From CAVOBC01 sp963693635 (GTDB lineage Bacteria; Pseudomonadota; Gammaproteobacteria; Pseudomonadales; Azotimanducaceae), in contig CAVOBC010000019.1 in assembly GCA_963693635.1 (NCBI GenBank), positions 1 through 25,270 of the forward strand: 25,270 nt of DNA, in the 5' to 3' direction. Under the pieces are notes generated by a model that had not been told where the DNA came from, made no database searches, and was given only the letters and a program-made list of their open reading frames with translations. Positions 1 to 6,776 of the stretch are shown here, one piece after another; position 1 is the stretch's first letter, and every line of letters starts with the position of its first letter. The position numbers and the translations under genes are program-made.

Positions 1-173
1 CTCACCCGCGCATAGCCATCTGCCGCCATCACCGCGCCGCGTTCGTGGCGAAACGCAACCGGCCGGATACCAAGCTTCGCGACCGCTTCGATCATCGGGT
101 TGCTGGGAAAGCACGACAGCCATGTCACGCCCTCGTCTTTCAGTATCTTCGCGATGTACTCGTCGCCTCTCAT
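1..173 (-). CDS. TPP-dependent enzyme, N-terminal part (second copy, runs off left edge)
   Basis: The minus strand from the ATG at 173-171 reads in frame to the window edge and encodes the first 57 residues of a thiamine-diphosphate-dependent enzyme of the acetolactate synthase/benzoylformate decarboxylase superfamily. It includes the PYR-domain segment FRHERGAVMAADGYA, whose Glu normally activates the TPP aminopyrimidine. The amino-acid sequence is identical over this stretch to the start of the complete gene at 15296-16954. The only nucleotide difference is at position 57 (A here, C there), a silent GTT/GTG valine change. A GAGGCAGG ribosome-binding site precedes the ATG. The thioesterase gene lies upstream on the same strand. 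Whether the rest of the gene is intact cannot be seen. Confidence 0.85.
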   Translation of the reverse strand, partial: MRGDEYIAKILKDEGVTWLSCFPSNPMIEAVAKLGIRPVAFRHERGAVMAADGYARV

Positions 174-182
174 GCGCCTGCC
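1..182. repeat. Direct repeat, copy 1 (5' end of TPP enzyme gene)
   Basis: Positions 1-182 match 16782-16963 with a single mismatch (position 57). Identity stops sharply 9 bases upstream of the start codon. The repeat continues beyond the left edge for an unknown distance. Both copies have the same orientation, so homologous recombination between them would delete or amplify the roughly 16.8 kb in between. Confidence 0.9.
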
Positions 183-325
183 TCTCTTGTCCGTTGGTTG
201 GTCGGTCTGCATTATCTGCAAGCGGCGAGCATACTACAGGCACCTGCCAACGCAGCCGGGTAGGCGCTAACACCAGTCAGCGATATCATTTTGACCGATG
301 CAGTGCCACCAGCGCTTAGCGCGGG

Positions 326-760
326 CTAGCGCGCGTCCGACTCCTCGGTTGAGCGCGCACGCGTGCGGCCGAGCTTCGCGGTTGAAGAGGCTTTAGCGAC
401 GACGATGCCTTCACCATTGGTAAGGGTCGCCTCCAGAAAGGTAATGCTGCGGCCGATTCGCTCAACCCAGCCCTCTGCAAGCAGCACTTGCCCTGCAAGC
501 GCCGGCCGATAGAACGCGACTTTGATCTCGAGCGTGTTGCAACCCGACTCGCCAGCCGTCGCCGCACCCACAGCACGCGCCATCGCCGCGTCCAACCACG
601 CCGTCACATATCCGCCCTGTGCGACTGAATGACAATGGTGTGGCGCGACCTTGAATTCCATGACCACACGACCCTTCGGATCGCTGGAGACGATCCGCTG
701 AAGCCCCAGGCTGTTCATAAGATCACTGCCGAGGTCATTGGCGGGTTGTACATCATTCAT
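326..760 (-). CDS. PaaI-family hotdog thioesterase
   Basis: This 144-residue protein has the size and pattern of a single-domain hotdog-fold acyl-CoA thioesterase of the PaaI/YdiI group. Visible features are HSVAQGGYVTAWLDAAMARA near residues 44-63, which corresponds to the conserved HGGxxxxLaDxA-type helix start with its active-site Asp, followed by beta-strand segments IKVAFYRPAL and ITFLEATLTN. Such enzymes hydrolyse CoA thioesters in the cytoplasm; the substrate cannot be told from sequence. The ATG at 760 has a GAGGA Shine-Dalgarno 8 nt upstream. The last dozen or so residues are Arg/Ser rich and probably disordered. The next gene on the same strand is the TPP enzyme copy at 1-173, 152 nt downstream, so the two may be co-transcribed. 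Confidence 0.85.
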   Translation of the reverse strand: MNDVQPANDLGSDLMNSLGLQRIVSSDPKGRVVMEFKVAPHHCHSVAQGGYVTAWLDAAMARAVGAATAGESGCNTLEIKVAFYRPALAGQVLLAEGWVERIGRSITFLEATLTNGEGIVVAKASSTAKLGRTRARSTEESDAR

Positions 761-1235
761 CGATCACATCCTCAATTGCATCTTCATCGAATCGCGTCGC
801 GCGCCACGGCGCGCAGTCTGAAGCATCCGCTTGTCATTTCACAGACACCACCAGATGCCCGCGGGCACCTGCCGTCGGCTCTACGACTGTACCCCGTGCT
901 CGCCATGGCCTGGCGACCTACCTCCACCGACGACTATCCGGGTTCAATCGCGAGCGTTCCCACCAACCACCGCGTTACACTTCCTGCCCAATCACGAGAC
1001 AACACTTTGATTTAACACGAGATTATGGGTAGTAGCCCCGTCAGCCCGACCTCGCCCTGCGGAGCGTGCGTCGATTGGGTCGACCGGAAATCCACCGAAC
1101 ACCGTCAGGTTCCCAGCCCATGTTCTAACCACCATTTTTATCAACTTACGTTCGCGCGGTATGATCCTTGCCGTTCGAACCGATAGATCAGAGATTAAGT
1201 ATCCCAACGCGGCGTTCGAATCGAGGTGAATCAAC
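761..1235. other. Intergenic stretch without a convincing gene
   Basis: This gap separates the divergent thioesterase and the plus-strand LLM oxidoreductase region. Open frames exist on both strands but none resembles a known family or has a good start. A possible -10 element TATGAT lies at about 1159-1164 with only a weak -35 upstream. A GTTCGAAC palindrome follows at about 1173-1180. The 3' part may therefore hold the promoter for the genes starting at 1236 and 1472. Nothing else was recognised. Confidence 0.4.
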
Positions 1236-1478
1236 ATGTTCACACTATCTTTGAGGCAGGCGCACCGTTTAGATTCTCGAAATCGTCAGGGCCTCGGACA
1301 CACAAGACTTCCACAATTTCCTGCTATCCATTGCAATTACTGCGCTTTCAGCGCTCGTTCTTCCAGGTATTCCGATAGGACTGACGCTTCGCATAGCGGC
1401 GCGATATTACGTTCGCCCACGGTTGATCGGCTCTTGACCTGGACAGCGCACATCTACGTGACAACCGATCGATGTTGA
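1236..1478 (+). CDS. Doubtful small ORF upstream of and overlapping the LLM gene
   Basis: An 80-codon open frame starts at an ATG with a good Shine-Dalgarno (GAGGTG, 7 nt spacing). It ends in TGA at 1476-1478, so its stop overlaps the ATG of the LLM gene as ATGTTGA, a layout typical of translational coupling. The LLM start itself has no clear ribosome-binding site, which would fit. The predicted protein is rich in Arg, Ser and His and matches no family I recognise. In the +1 frame, codons 1273-1435 instead encode a hydrophobic single-helix peptide (FLLSIAITALSALVLPGIPI) with no start codon. A frameshifted small membrane protein is therefore an alternative, and chance is a third possibility. 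Confidence 0.3.
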   Translation: MFTLSLRQAHRLDSRNRQGLGHTRLPQFPAIHCNYCAFSARSSRYSDRTDASHSGAILRSPTVDRLLTWTAHIYVTTDRC

Positions 1479-2500
1479 CCTGCACCTGGGCACCCACGGT
1501 TTTCGCCGGGCCGCAGCTTGTTGCAGGCGCGCAGGCCCGCCGCCGGCCCCCGGAGGGCGCGGAACTAACGGGGTTCATCCGGCAGTACGCAGCGCGAATC
1601 GAGGCGCTTGGACTGTCTCACCTGCTAATTGCACAACGATGGTGGGGCAGCGCGCAAGAGATCGAGGGCTCATCGCTCGACTGTACCGCGATGACCGCGT
1701 TCTTCGCAGCATGGACCGAGTCAATCAACCTGGTCACCGCTATCCACCCCGGTTTTTTTCAACCAACCGCTATGGCCAAGTGGGGAGCGACCATCGATCA
1801 AATGACAGGCGGGCGTTGGTCCATCAATGTTACGAGCGGCTGGAACAGGCGCGAATTCAACATGTACGGCATTGATTGGCTCGACCACGATCAGCGATAC
1901 GCGCGATCGCGTGAGTTCATCGATGTCCTGCGCATGGCATGGTCGGACGATGAGTTCTCCTACGAAGGCCAATTCTATTCCGCCGATGGATTGCAAATGG
2001 AACCACGGCCGACTGCGCCTCTCAACGTCTTCCAGGGCGGCCAGTCAGAAGCGGCGATGAGTATGGCGGCCACGCATTCCGACTGGATGTTTTTGAACGG
2101 TGGATCTGTCGAGAAGACCGCAAACATCATCCGCACCGTGCGAACGCGCGCTGACGCTGCCGGGCGCACTGTCAGGTTCGCGCTGTACGCCCACCCCCTG
2201 TGCCAGCCCACGGATGCGCAGGCCTGGCGCGAGATAGACGACCGTGTGCGCGCAATTGACCCCACACTGCGACAACGCCGACGCGAGAGCGTGAGCGGGG
2301 CCGAAGGCATGTGGTCAAACGATGACGATCTCAGCCAGCTTGATACCAACGAAGGCTACGCCAGCCGCCTGATCGGCAGTCCGGACAGCGTCATCGAGCA
2401 GGTCGAGGCATTTCGTGACGTGGGCGTCGACATGCTGCATCTGGCGCTCGATGACACGCTCTTTGAAGAAGCGGTTTTGCCGGCGGTCATCCAGATGTAA
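1472..2500 (+). CDS. LLM-class flavin-dependent oxidoreductase (SsuD/SfnG-like)
   Basis: This 342-residue protein belongs to the bacterial luciferase-like monooxygenase superfamily, reduced-FMN-dependent TIM-barrel enzymes that include alkanesulfonate (SsuD) and dimethylsulfone (SfnG) monooxygenases. Diagnostic segments are LVTAIHPGFFQPTAMAKWGA, GRWSINVTSGWNRREFNMYG (the SGWN...E..xYG motif of the SsuD/NtaA branch), RYARSREFIDVLR, FQGGQSEAAM, and a C-terminal RLIGSPDSVIEQVEAFRDVG helix. Length fits the family. The start at 1472 leaves only a few residues before the first beta strand and has no obvious ribosome-binding site. Translation may be coupled to the small frame ending at 1478. The substrate is unknown. 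A partner flavin reductase is not visible nearby. It is followed at 146 nt by the aldo/keto-reductase-like gene on the same strand. Confidence 0.88.
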   Translation: MLTCTWAPTVFAGPQLVAGAQARRRPPEGAELTGFIRQYAARIEALGLSHLLIAQRWWGSAQEIEGSSLDCTAMTAFFAAWTESINLVTAIHPGFFQPTAMAKWGATIDQMTGGRWSINVTSGWNRREFNMYGIDWLDHDQRYARSREFIDVLRMAWSDDEFSYEGQFYSADGLQMEPRPTAPLNVFQGGQSEAAMSMAATHSDWMFLNGGSVEKTANIIRTVRTRADAAGRTVRFALYAHPLCQPTDAQAWREIDDRVRAIDPTLRQRRRESVSGAEGMWSNDDDLSQLDTNEGYASRLIGSPDSVIEQVEAFRDVGVDMLHLALDDTLFEEAVLPAVIQM

Positions 2501-2588
2501 GCCGATGTTGCCGCGTTCACACGCGTCTCGACATGGTTTATTCTCGCCTGAATCGCGTCACTCGTGCTTGTTGCGGCAAGCCTGCACG

Positions 2589-2622
2589 CTTTTCCCCTTT
2601 CCCCTCCCCTCCCCTTTCCCCC
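2589..2622 (+). repeat. 34-nt pure pyrimidine tract in leader
   Basis: Positions 2589-2622 contain only C and T on the plus strand, with the repeated unit CCCCTTT/CCCCTCC. The tract ends 23 nt before the ATG at 2646, upstream of the ribosome-binding region (GAGGCGA near 2635). It is far more biased than the surrounding sequence. Possible roles are a rut-like C-rich loading site for Rho, a non-B DNA (triplex-prone) element, or simple slippage expansion; none can be decided from sequence. Confidence 0.7.
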
Positions 2623-2645
2623 AACTTCGAAACGAGGCGACTGTT

Positions 2646-3512
2646 ATGAACGACTTCCTGGAACAACGACCGATTGGACGTACAGGGCTGATGTCGAGCC
2701 GGCTTGGTATCGGATCAACCTTCGACGCACCGGCGAGTGCCATTGAAGACGCCTTTGATCGTGGCATCAATTACCTGTACTGGGGCACCGTGCGACAACC
2801 CGAGTTCGCCCGGGCGATGCGCAATCTCGAGAAGCAGCATCGAGACGAGCTCATTCTGACAATCCAGTCCTACTCCAGGGATCCCGGGACGATAGAGGCC
2901 GAGATAGCCGAGTGCATCAAAACCGCCGGTGTCGGCGAGTTTGACTTCCTGCTCCTCGGTTCGCGCGACGACGTGCCGGAAGACGCCTATGTCGAGGTGT
3001 TCGAGCGCATGCGCGACAAGGGCATGGTTCGCTTTCTGTCACTGTCGAGCCACAACCGACCAATGTTGCCAACGCTGCTGGCCGCCTACGAGAACGATAC
3101 GTCGCCCTACGACCTCCTGATGCTGCGATACAACGCGGTGCACCGGGGTGCCGAGCAGGATGTCTTTCCGTTCGTTGCACCCGCCAAGCACCCGGCGATT
3201 CTGACGTACACGGCAACGCGCTGGGCCCACCTGCTGGACCCCGAGAAGATGCCGCCCGGCGAGGCGCCCGTCAGTGCCCGCGACTGCTTTCGGTACTCGC
3301 TCTCGCACGACGCCATTGATATGGTCCTGTGCGGCCCCGCTAACGCGGAACAGTTGAACGATGCGATCGCCGCACTTGAGCGGGGACCACTCGAACCGGA
3401 CGAGCGCGAGCGCATCGAACGCATCGGTGCGTACCTATACGGTGAGTACGCGCCCGCATACCCGGACAAGGGCGACGCCAACGACGTCACCGCGGGTGTC
3501 GCTGCTCAGTAA
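2646..3512 (+). CDS. Aldo/keto reductase-like protein lacking the catalytic tetrad
   Basis: The 288-residue product has the overall AKR barrel pattern: an N-terminal GRTGLMSSRLGIGS hairpin/strand, KGMVRFLSLSSHNRPML (the strand-helix that in AKRs precedes the substrate loop), and a C-terminal MVLCGPANAEQLNDAIAAL segment that matches the NADPH-phosphate/C-terminal helix region. However, the positions of the usual Asp-Tyr-Lys-His tetrad are changed. The D of the GxNFxDTA motif is Tyr45 in GINYLYWGT, the Lys strand reads LILTIQSYS, and the His strand reads FDFLLLGS. The start at ATG 2646 was chosen because it begins exactly at the AKR fold and follows GAGGCGA; a longer in-frame extension to 2415 overlaps the LLM gene and is unlikely. 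Reductase activity of the classical type is doubtful. Confidence 0.8.
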   Translation: MNDFLEQRPIGRTGLMSSRLGIGSTFDAPASAIEDAFDRGINYLYWGTVRQPEFARAMRNLEKQHRDELILTIQSYSRDPGTIEAEIAECIKTAGVGEFDFLLLGSRDDVPEDAYVEVFERMRDKGMVRFLSLSSHNRPMLPTLLAAYENDTSPYDLLMLRYNAVHRGAEQDVFPFVAPAKHPAILTYTATRWAHLLDPEKMPPGEAPVSARDCFRYSLSHDAIDMVLCGPANAEQLNDAIAALERGPLEPDERERIERIGAYLYGEYAPAYPDKGDANDVTAGVAAQ

Positions 3513-3565
3513 TATCATCACTCCGTTGCAAACTATCTGTGCAGTCGAAAACTTGCCACCACCTC

Positions 3566-3597
3566 GGCTGATCTCTTTATGAGATCAGTCACCTTTT
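3566..3597 (+). terminator. Rho-independent terminator of the aldo/keto reductase-like gene
   Basis: A 10-bp stem (GGCTGATCTC, 3566-3575, with GAGATCAGTC, 3581-3590, one G-U pair) and a TTTAT loop are followed by ACCTTTT. It lies between convergent genes, 54 nt after the stop of the upstream plus-strand gene and just before the stop codon of the minus-strand gene at 3596. Confidence 0.8.
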
Positions 3598-4768
3598 ACC
3601 CAAGCAGATGCTTCTCTGCAACCGCTTCGTTCAACACAACCCCGAGGCCTGGACGATCAGGCGCGTTGATGTAGCCGTTTTCCCAGACGATAGGTTCCTC
3701 AAGAATATCGGCGTGGAAACCGTCGAACTTACCAATGCTCTCCTGGATCAGGAAATTGGGACTGCAAACGTCCACCTGGATGTTTGCCGCCGCCTCCACC
3801 GGGCCGCAGTAAAGGTGCGGAGCTATCTGCGCGTAATACGCCTCTGCCATCCCCGCAATCTTCTTCGCCTCAAGGATGCCGCCGACCCGGCCCAACGCCA
3901 TCTGCAAGATTGACGCTGCTTGCTTTTCGAGCAACTCACGAAACTCAAACTTGGTCGACAGGCGCTCTCCCGACGCTATCGGGATGCTCACCATCTGGGC
4001 GACCCGCGTCATCTCATCCCGATTTTCAGGCGGTACGGGCTCCTCAAACCACAATGGATCATATTGCTCAATCCGCCTGCCGAACCGAATGGCGCCAGAC
4101 GTCGTCGACTGGCCATGGGTCCCAATCAGGATGTCTGCCTTGCTACCGATCGCCTCGCGCACGCTTTTAACCACTGCCTCGGCATTCTCGAGGCGGTCGA
4201 GCGGCGGTTCGCGCGGGTCGGCATTGCCCATCACGTCGATGAGTGGATCAAACTTGAGCGCGGTAAAGCCCTCGGCGACATAGAACGCTGCTCGCTCCGC
4301 GGCGATCTCGGGGTCAGTGTGGGGTGAGCGACCGCGCGGACCATCCGGCGCGCCGTAAAGGTAGGTGTAGGACCGCAAACGCTCGTGGTATTTGCCACCA
4401 AGGAGGTTGTAGATCGGCTGGTCCAATGACTTGCCGATGATGTCCCAGCAAGCCATCTCGAAGGCACTCAGCAGACCAAGCACCGTGTGATCGGGATGCT
4501 GGTGATGATCGTTTCGCTCGTAACCATCGCCGTAGTAAACCTCCCGCCAGAGGCGCTCGATCTGGAACGGGTCCTTGCCGACAAAGTAGGTCTCCCCGAA
4601 GTCCTCGACCATCACCCGCACCGTTCGCGGATGGAAAGGCACTTTGTATGCCTCGCCTATCCCCTCGATGCCATTGTCGGTGATCAGCTTCACAAACACC
4701 CAGAACCGCCCTCCGTGGTGCGGGCTGGGCGTGGCGATGATGTAGGGCTGGACCTTCGCTATTTTCAT
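3596..4768 (-). CDS. Mandelate racemase/muconate lactonizing enzyme family protein
   Basis: This 390-residue protein belongs to the enolase superfamily, MR/acid-sugar dehydratase branch. It has an N-terminal capping domain (MKIAKVQPYI... to about residue 125) with SAFEMACWDIIGK, and a C-terminal modified TIM barrel. Barrel-end residues seen are Lys162 in ALKFDP, Glu242 in WFEEPVPPENR, Glu268 in IASGERL and His318 in IAPHLYCGP. The third-strand metal ligand, normally Asp, is replaced: the motif reads ILIGTHGQ with Gly216. The start at 4768 was chosen over an in-frame ATG at 4858 because it begins at the conserved MKI strand and has GGAGA 7 nt upstream. The likely class is sugar-acid dehydratase or racemase; the altered ligand set makes the reaction uncertain. 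It is divergent from the kinase at 5131, with operator-like repeats between them. Confidence 0.87.
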   Translation of the reverse strand: MKIAKVQPYIIATPSPHHGGRFWVFVKLITDNGIEGIGEAYKVPFHPRTVRVMVEDFGETYFVGKDPFQIERLWREVYYGDGYERNDHHQHPDHTVLGLLSAFEMACWDIIGKSLDQPIYNLLGGKYHERLRSYTYLYGAPDGPRGRSPHTDPEIAAERAAFYVAEGFTALKFDPLIDVMGNADPREPPLDRLENAEAVVKSVREAIGSKADILIGTHGQSTTSGAIRFGRRIEQYDPLWFEEPVPPENRDEMTRVAQMVSIPIASGERLSTKFEFRELLEKQAASILQMALGRVGGILEAKKIAGMAEAYYAQIAPHLYCGPVEAAANIQVDVCSPNFLIQESIGKFDGFHADILEEPIVWENGYINAPDRPGLGVVLNEAVAEKHLLG

Positions 4769-5130
4769 TGTCGTCTCCAACGGTCTGTCAGATTGTTGTG
4801 CGCGATCACCGAGGTGGTTACCCGGTCTGCCACGCATCTCGGCGCGTTTGTAAAGCACCGGTTGACGTGAACATCGCAGTAACCATCAAGCGATCCTTCT
4901 TTGATAGTCGCTTGATAATAGTCGCTTGATGATACTCCCTGCGCTGATCCGCTGGCTCTGGCGCCATCTCGTTTCACCCCCGATCACAACGACGAGCGAG
5001 ACAAACAATGTAAGCTTGAAAACAAACCCGGCCATGGCCACTGCAGAAGCCTCTGTCGACCGCCTGATTGTCTCGCGCCGTCGCCTCAGCGTGCGGTTCG
5101 TAACCTTTTGCCACTCTCGTCCGCGGGATT
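4769..5130. other. Divergent intergenic region with regulatory-looking repeats
   Basis: This 362-bp region lies between the divergent MR-family gene and the APH-family kinase gene. It contains no convincing gene. The only clear structure is the cluster of TCGCTTGAT repeats described separately at 4885-4930. No textbook sigma70 promoter was found for either gene. Confidence 0.5.
4885..4930. promoter_or_regulatory. Operator-like cluster of TCGCTTGAT repeats
   Basis: The nonamer TCGCTTGAT occurs at 4908-4916 and 4922-4930 (extended direct repeat ATAGTCGCTTGAT at 4904-4916 and 4918-4930, 14-nt spacing), and its exact reverse complement ATCAAGCGA occurs at 4885-4893. Two direct copies and one inverted copy within 46 bp, placed between divergent genes, look like binding sites for a dimeric regulator. 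The regulator is not identified in the window. Confidence 0.5.
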
Positions 5131-6054
5131 ATGCAGTTGCCCGTCTTGCCCACGCACAGTCCGAGTGATGCGCTGAAAATTGATATCCCGCTGGTCACTC
5201 ACCTCATCGCGAGCCAGTTCCCCCAGTGGGCCCATCTGCCAGTCTCGCCGGTCGCACTCAGCGGATGGGACAACCGCTCATTTCACCTGGGAACCGACAT
5301 GACCGTACGACTGCCGGGCGCAGAACCGTACGCCCGCGCGGTCAACAAGGAACAGACGTGGCTGCCACGCCTTGCGGCCCACCTGCCCTTGCCGATCCCG
5401 CAGCCCGTTGCACTGGGTGAGCCCGACCAGCACTCTCCGTGGCGGTGGTCTGTCTATCGCTGGCTGAATGGAGAGATCGCGACCTCGGAGCGAATCAGCG
5501 ACCTGGATCGGTTTGCCATTGACCTCGCCGGTTTTCTCCGCGCACCCCAGAAAATCGCTACCGCAGGCGGACCGGCACGCAAACTCCGGGGCGGATCACT
5601 CGACCTGTGGAATGACCAGGCCGAGGCTGTGATTGACGCGCTCGCGTCAACCGTCGATGCTGCCGCCGTAACGTCCATTTGGCAGTCCGCGCTTGCCGCC
5701 CCATTCACCAACCAGCCCGTTTGGTACCATGGCGATATTGCAGCAGGGAACCTGCTGGTTCAGGAGGGCAAGCTGTGCGCCGTCATCGACTTTGGCGGCG
5801 TGGGTGTCGGTGATCCGGGTTGCGACATGACGATCGCGTGGACGCTGCTTGGCCCTTCAAGCCGACAGCTCTTCAGGGAAACCTTGGGGGTCGAAGACGC
5901 GGTCTGGAACCGCGGTCGCGGCTGGGCATTATGGAAAGCCATGATCATCCTCGCCGGAATCATCGAGACCAATGCGGTTGAGGTGGCCTCTGCAGAATAT
6001 GCGGTCGATCAACTTCTTGCGGACTACCGCCATCGCGCGGACGTGGACGCGTGA
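5131..6054 (+). CDS. Aminoglycoside phosphotransferase (APH)-family kinase
   Basis: This 307-residue protein is an APH/choline-kinase-type small-molecule kinase. The N-lobe contains GWDNRSFHLGTDMTVRLPG (nucleotide-binding hairpin, about residues 45-64). The C-lobe has the Brenner motif HGDIAAGNLL (His200, Asp202, Asn207), followed by the metal-binding CAVIDFGGVGVGDPGCDM (Asp220). All catalytic residues are present. Members phosphorylate hydroxyl groups of aminoglycosides, macrolides, sugars, amino alcohols or metabolites; being chromosomal and surrounded by catabolic genes, a metabolic substrate is more likely than antibiotic resistance, but this is inference. The ATG at 5131 has only a weak ribosome-binding site, and no better in-frame start was seen. 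It is convergent with the SDR-like gene, 37 nt apart. Confidence 0.85.
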   Translation: MQLPVLPTHSPSDALKIDIPLVTHLIASQFPQWAHLPVSPVALSGWDNRSFHLGTDMTVRLPGAEPYARAVNKEQTWLPRLAAHLPLPIPQPVALGEPDQHSPWRWSVYRWLNGEIATSERISDLDRFAIDLAGFLRAPQKIATAGGPARKLRGGSLDLWNDQAEAVIDALASTVDAAAVTSIWQSALAAPFTNQPVWYHGDIAAGNLLVQEGKLCAVIDFGGVGVGDPGCDMTIAWTLLGPSSRQLFRETLGVEDAVWNRGRGWALWKAMIILAGIIETNAVEVASAEYAVDQLLADYRHRADVDA

Positions 6055-6091
6055 TCGGGGCTCACCTCTACCGCCAGTCGCTCACACCGAC

Positions 6092-6775
6092 TTACAGGTG
6101 CTGCGTCAAGCCACCATCAAGCGGGAAGATCTGTCCGGTAACAAAGCCAACCCCTGAGCCCGCGAGCCACACGGCGAGTGGACCGATGTCTTCTGCCGTC
6201 CCGGCGCGCTTGGTCATCGTGAAGCGCACCGACCGCAGCGCAGACTCGTCCGTTGGATTGATTCGATCGCTCATCCAGTCCATCCATCCGAGTTCAATGC
6301 CGTTTACCGAAATTCCGTCCGCCGCCACTTCCTGCGCGAGTGCACGGATCATGTTGAAGACGGCCCCCTGCGCCGCGCTGTAGGCCACCGTATTCGGCAA
6401 ACCGCGCTCGCCAAGCACACTCGTCATCAATATGAGATTGCCGCCGGTGCCCTGTTCGCGCATTCGCGCGACCGCGGCCTGGCAAGCGTCAAACTGGATC
6501 GAAAAGTTCGCATGCATGACACCGGCAAGATCGTCCGGCGACGTCTCCGCAAAGGGTTTGGCAAGAAAGTGATCCGGGGCACTCGCGAGGATGTCGCAGC
6601 CGCCCAATGAGTCAATCGCCTTGCTGATATCGGTCGTGGCGTCGGCCACCGCAACCATGGCAACGCGTGCGCCCGCCTCTGTGAACGCCTCAGCGATCAC
6701 TTCACCCGCCGGATTGTCCGCACCAAGTACCACCGCGCGCTTGCCGCTCAAATCAAAGTGTTCAACAGCCGCCAT
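6092..6775 (-). CDS. SDR-fold protein with altered active site
   Basis: The 227-residue product follows the short-chain dehydrogenase/reductase fold: LSGKRAVVLGADNPAGEVIA at the N-terminus (Rossmann beta1-alpha), MTSVLGERG (Ser119), NTVAYSAAQGAVF (Tyr132) and a C-terminal GFVTGQIFPLDGGL. Two family hallmarks are changed. The TGxxxGxG nucleotide motif reads GADNPAG, and the YxxxK catalytic lysine is Gln136 (YSAAQ). The NNAG motif is also absent (ASAPDH). The start at 6775 was chosen because it begins at the fold. It sits one base after the stop of the upstream SDR gene (TGA-T-ATG), so translation is very likely coupled. It may be a non-catalytic partner of that SDR, or an enzyme using a different mechanism. 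Confidence 0.85.
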   Translation of the reverse strand: MAAVEHFDLSGKRAVVLGADNPAGEVIAEAFTEAGARVAMVAVADATTDISKAIDSLGGCDILASAPDHFLAKPFAETSPDDLAGVMHANFSIQFDACQAAVARMREQGTGGNLILMTSVLGERGLPNTVAYSAAQGAVFNMIRALAQEVAADGISVNGIELGWMDWMSDRINPTDESALRSVRFTMTKRAGTAEDIGPLAVWLAGSGVGFVTGQIFPLDGGLTQHL

Positions 6776-6776
6776 A

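Noticed and set aside
1021..1243. Minus-strand 83-aa open frame upstream of the LLM region
   Set aside because: No ribosome-binding site, no similarity to a known family, and overlaps the likely promoter region of the plus-strand genes.
4768..4858. 30-residue N-terminal extension of the MR-family protein
   Set aside because: The extension is upstream of a well-placed GGAGA and of the conserved first strand MKIAKVQPY; most likely untranslated leader.
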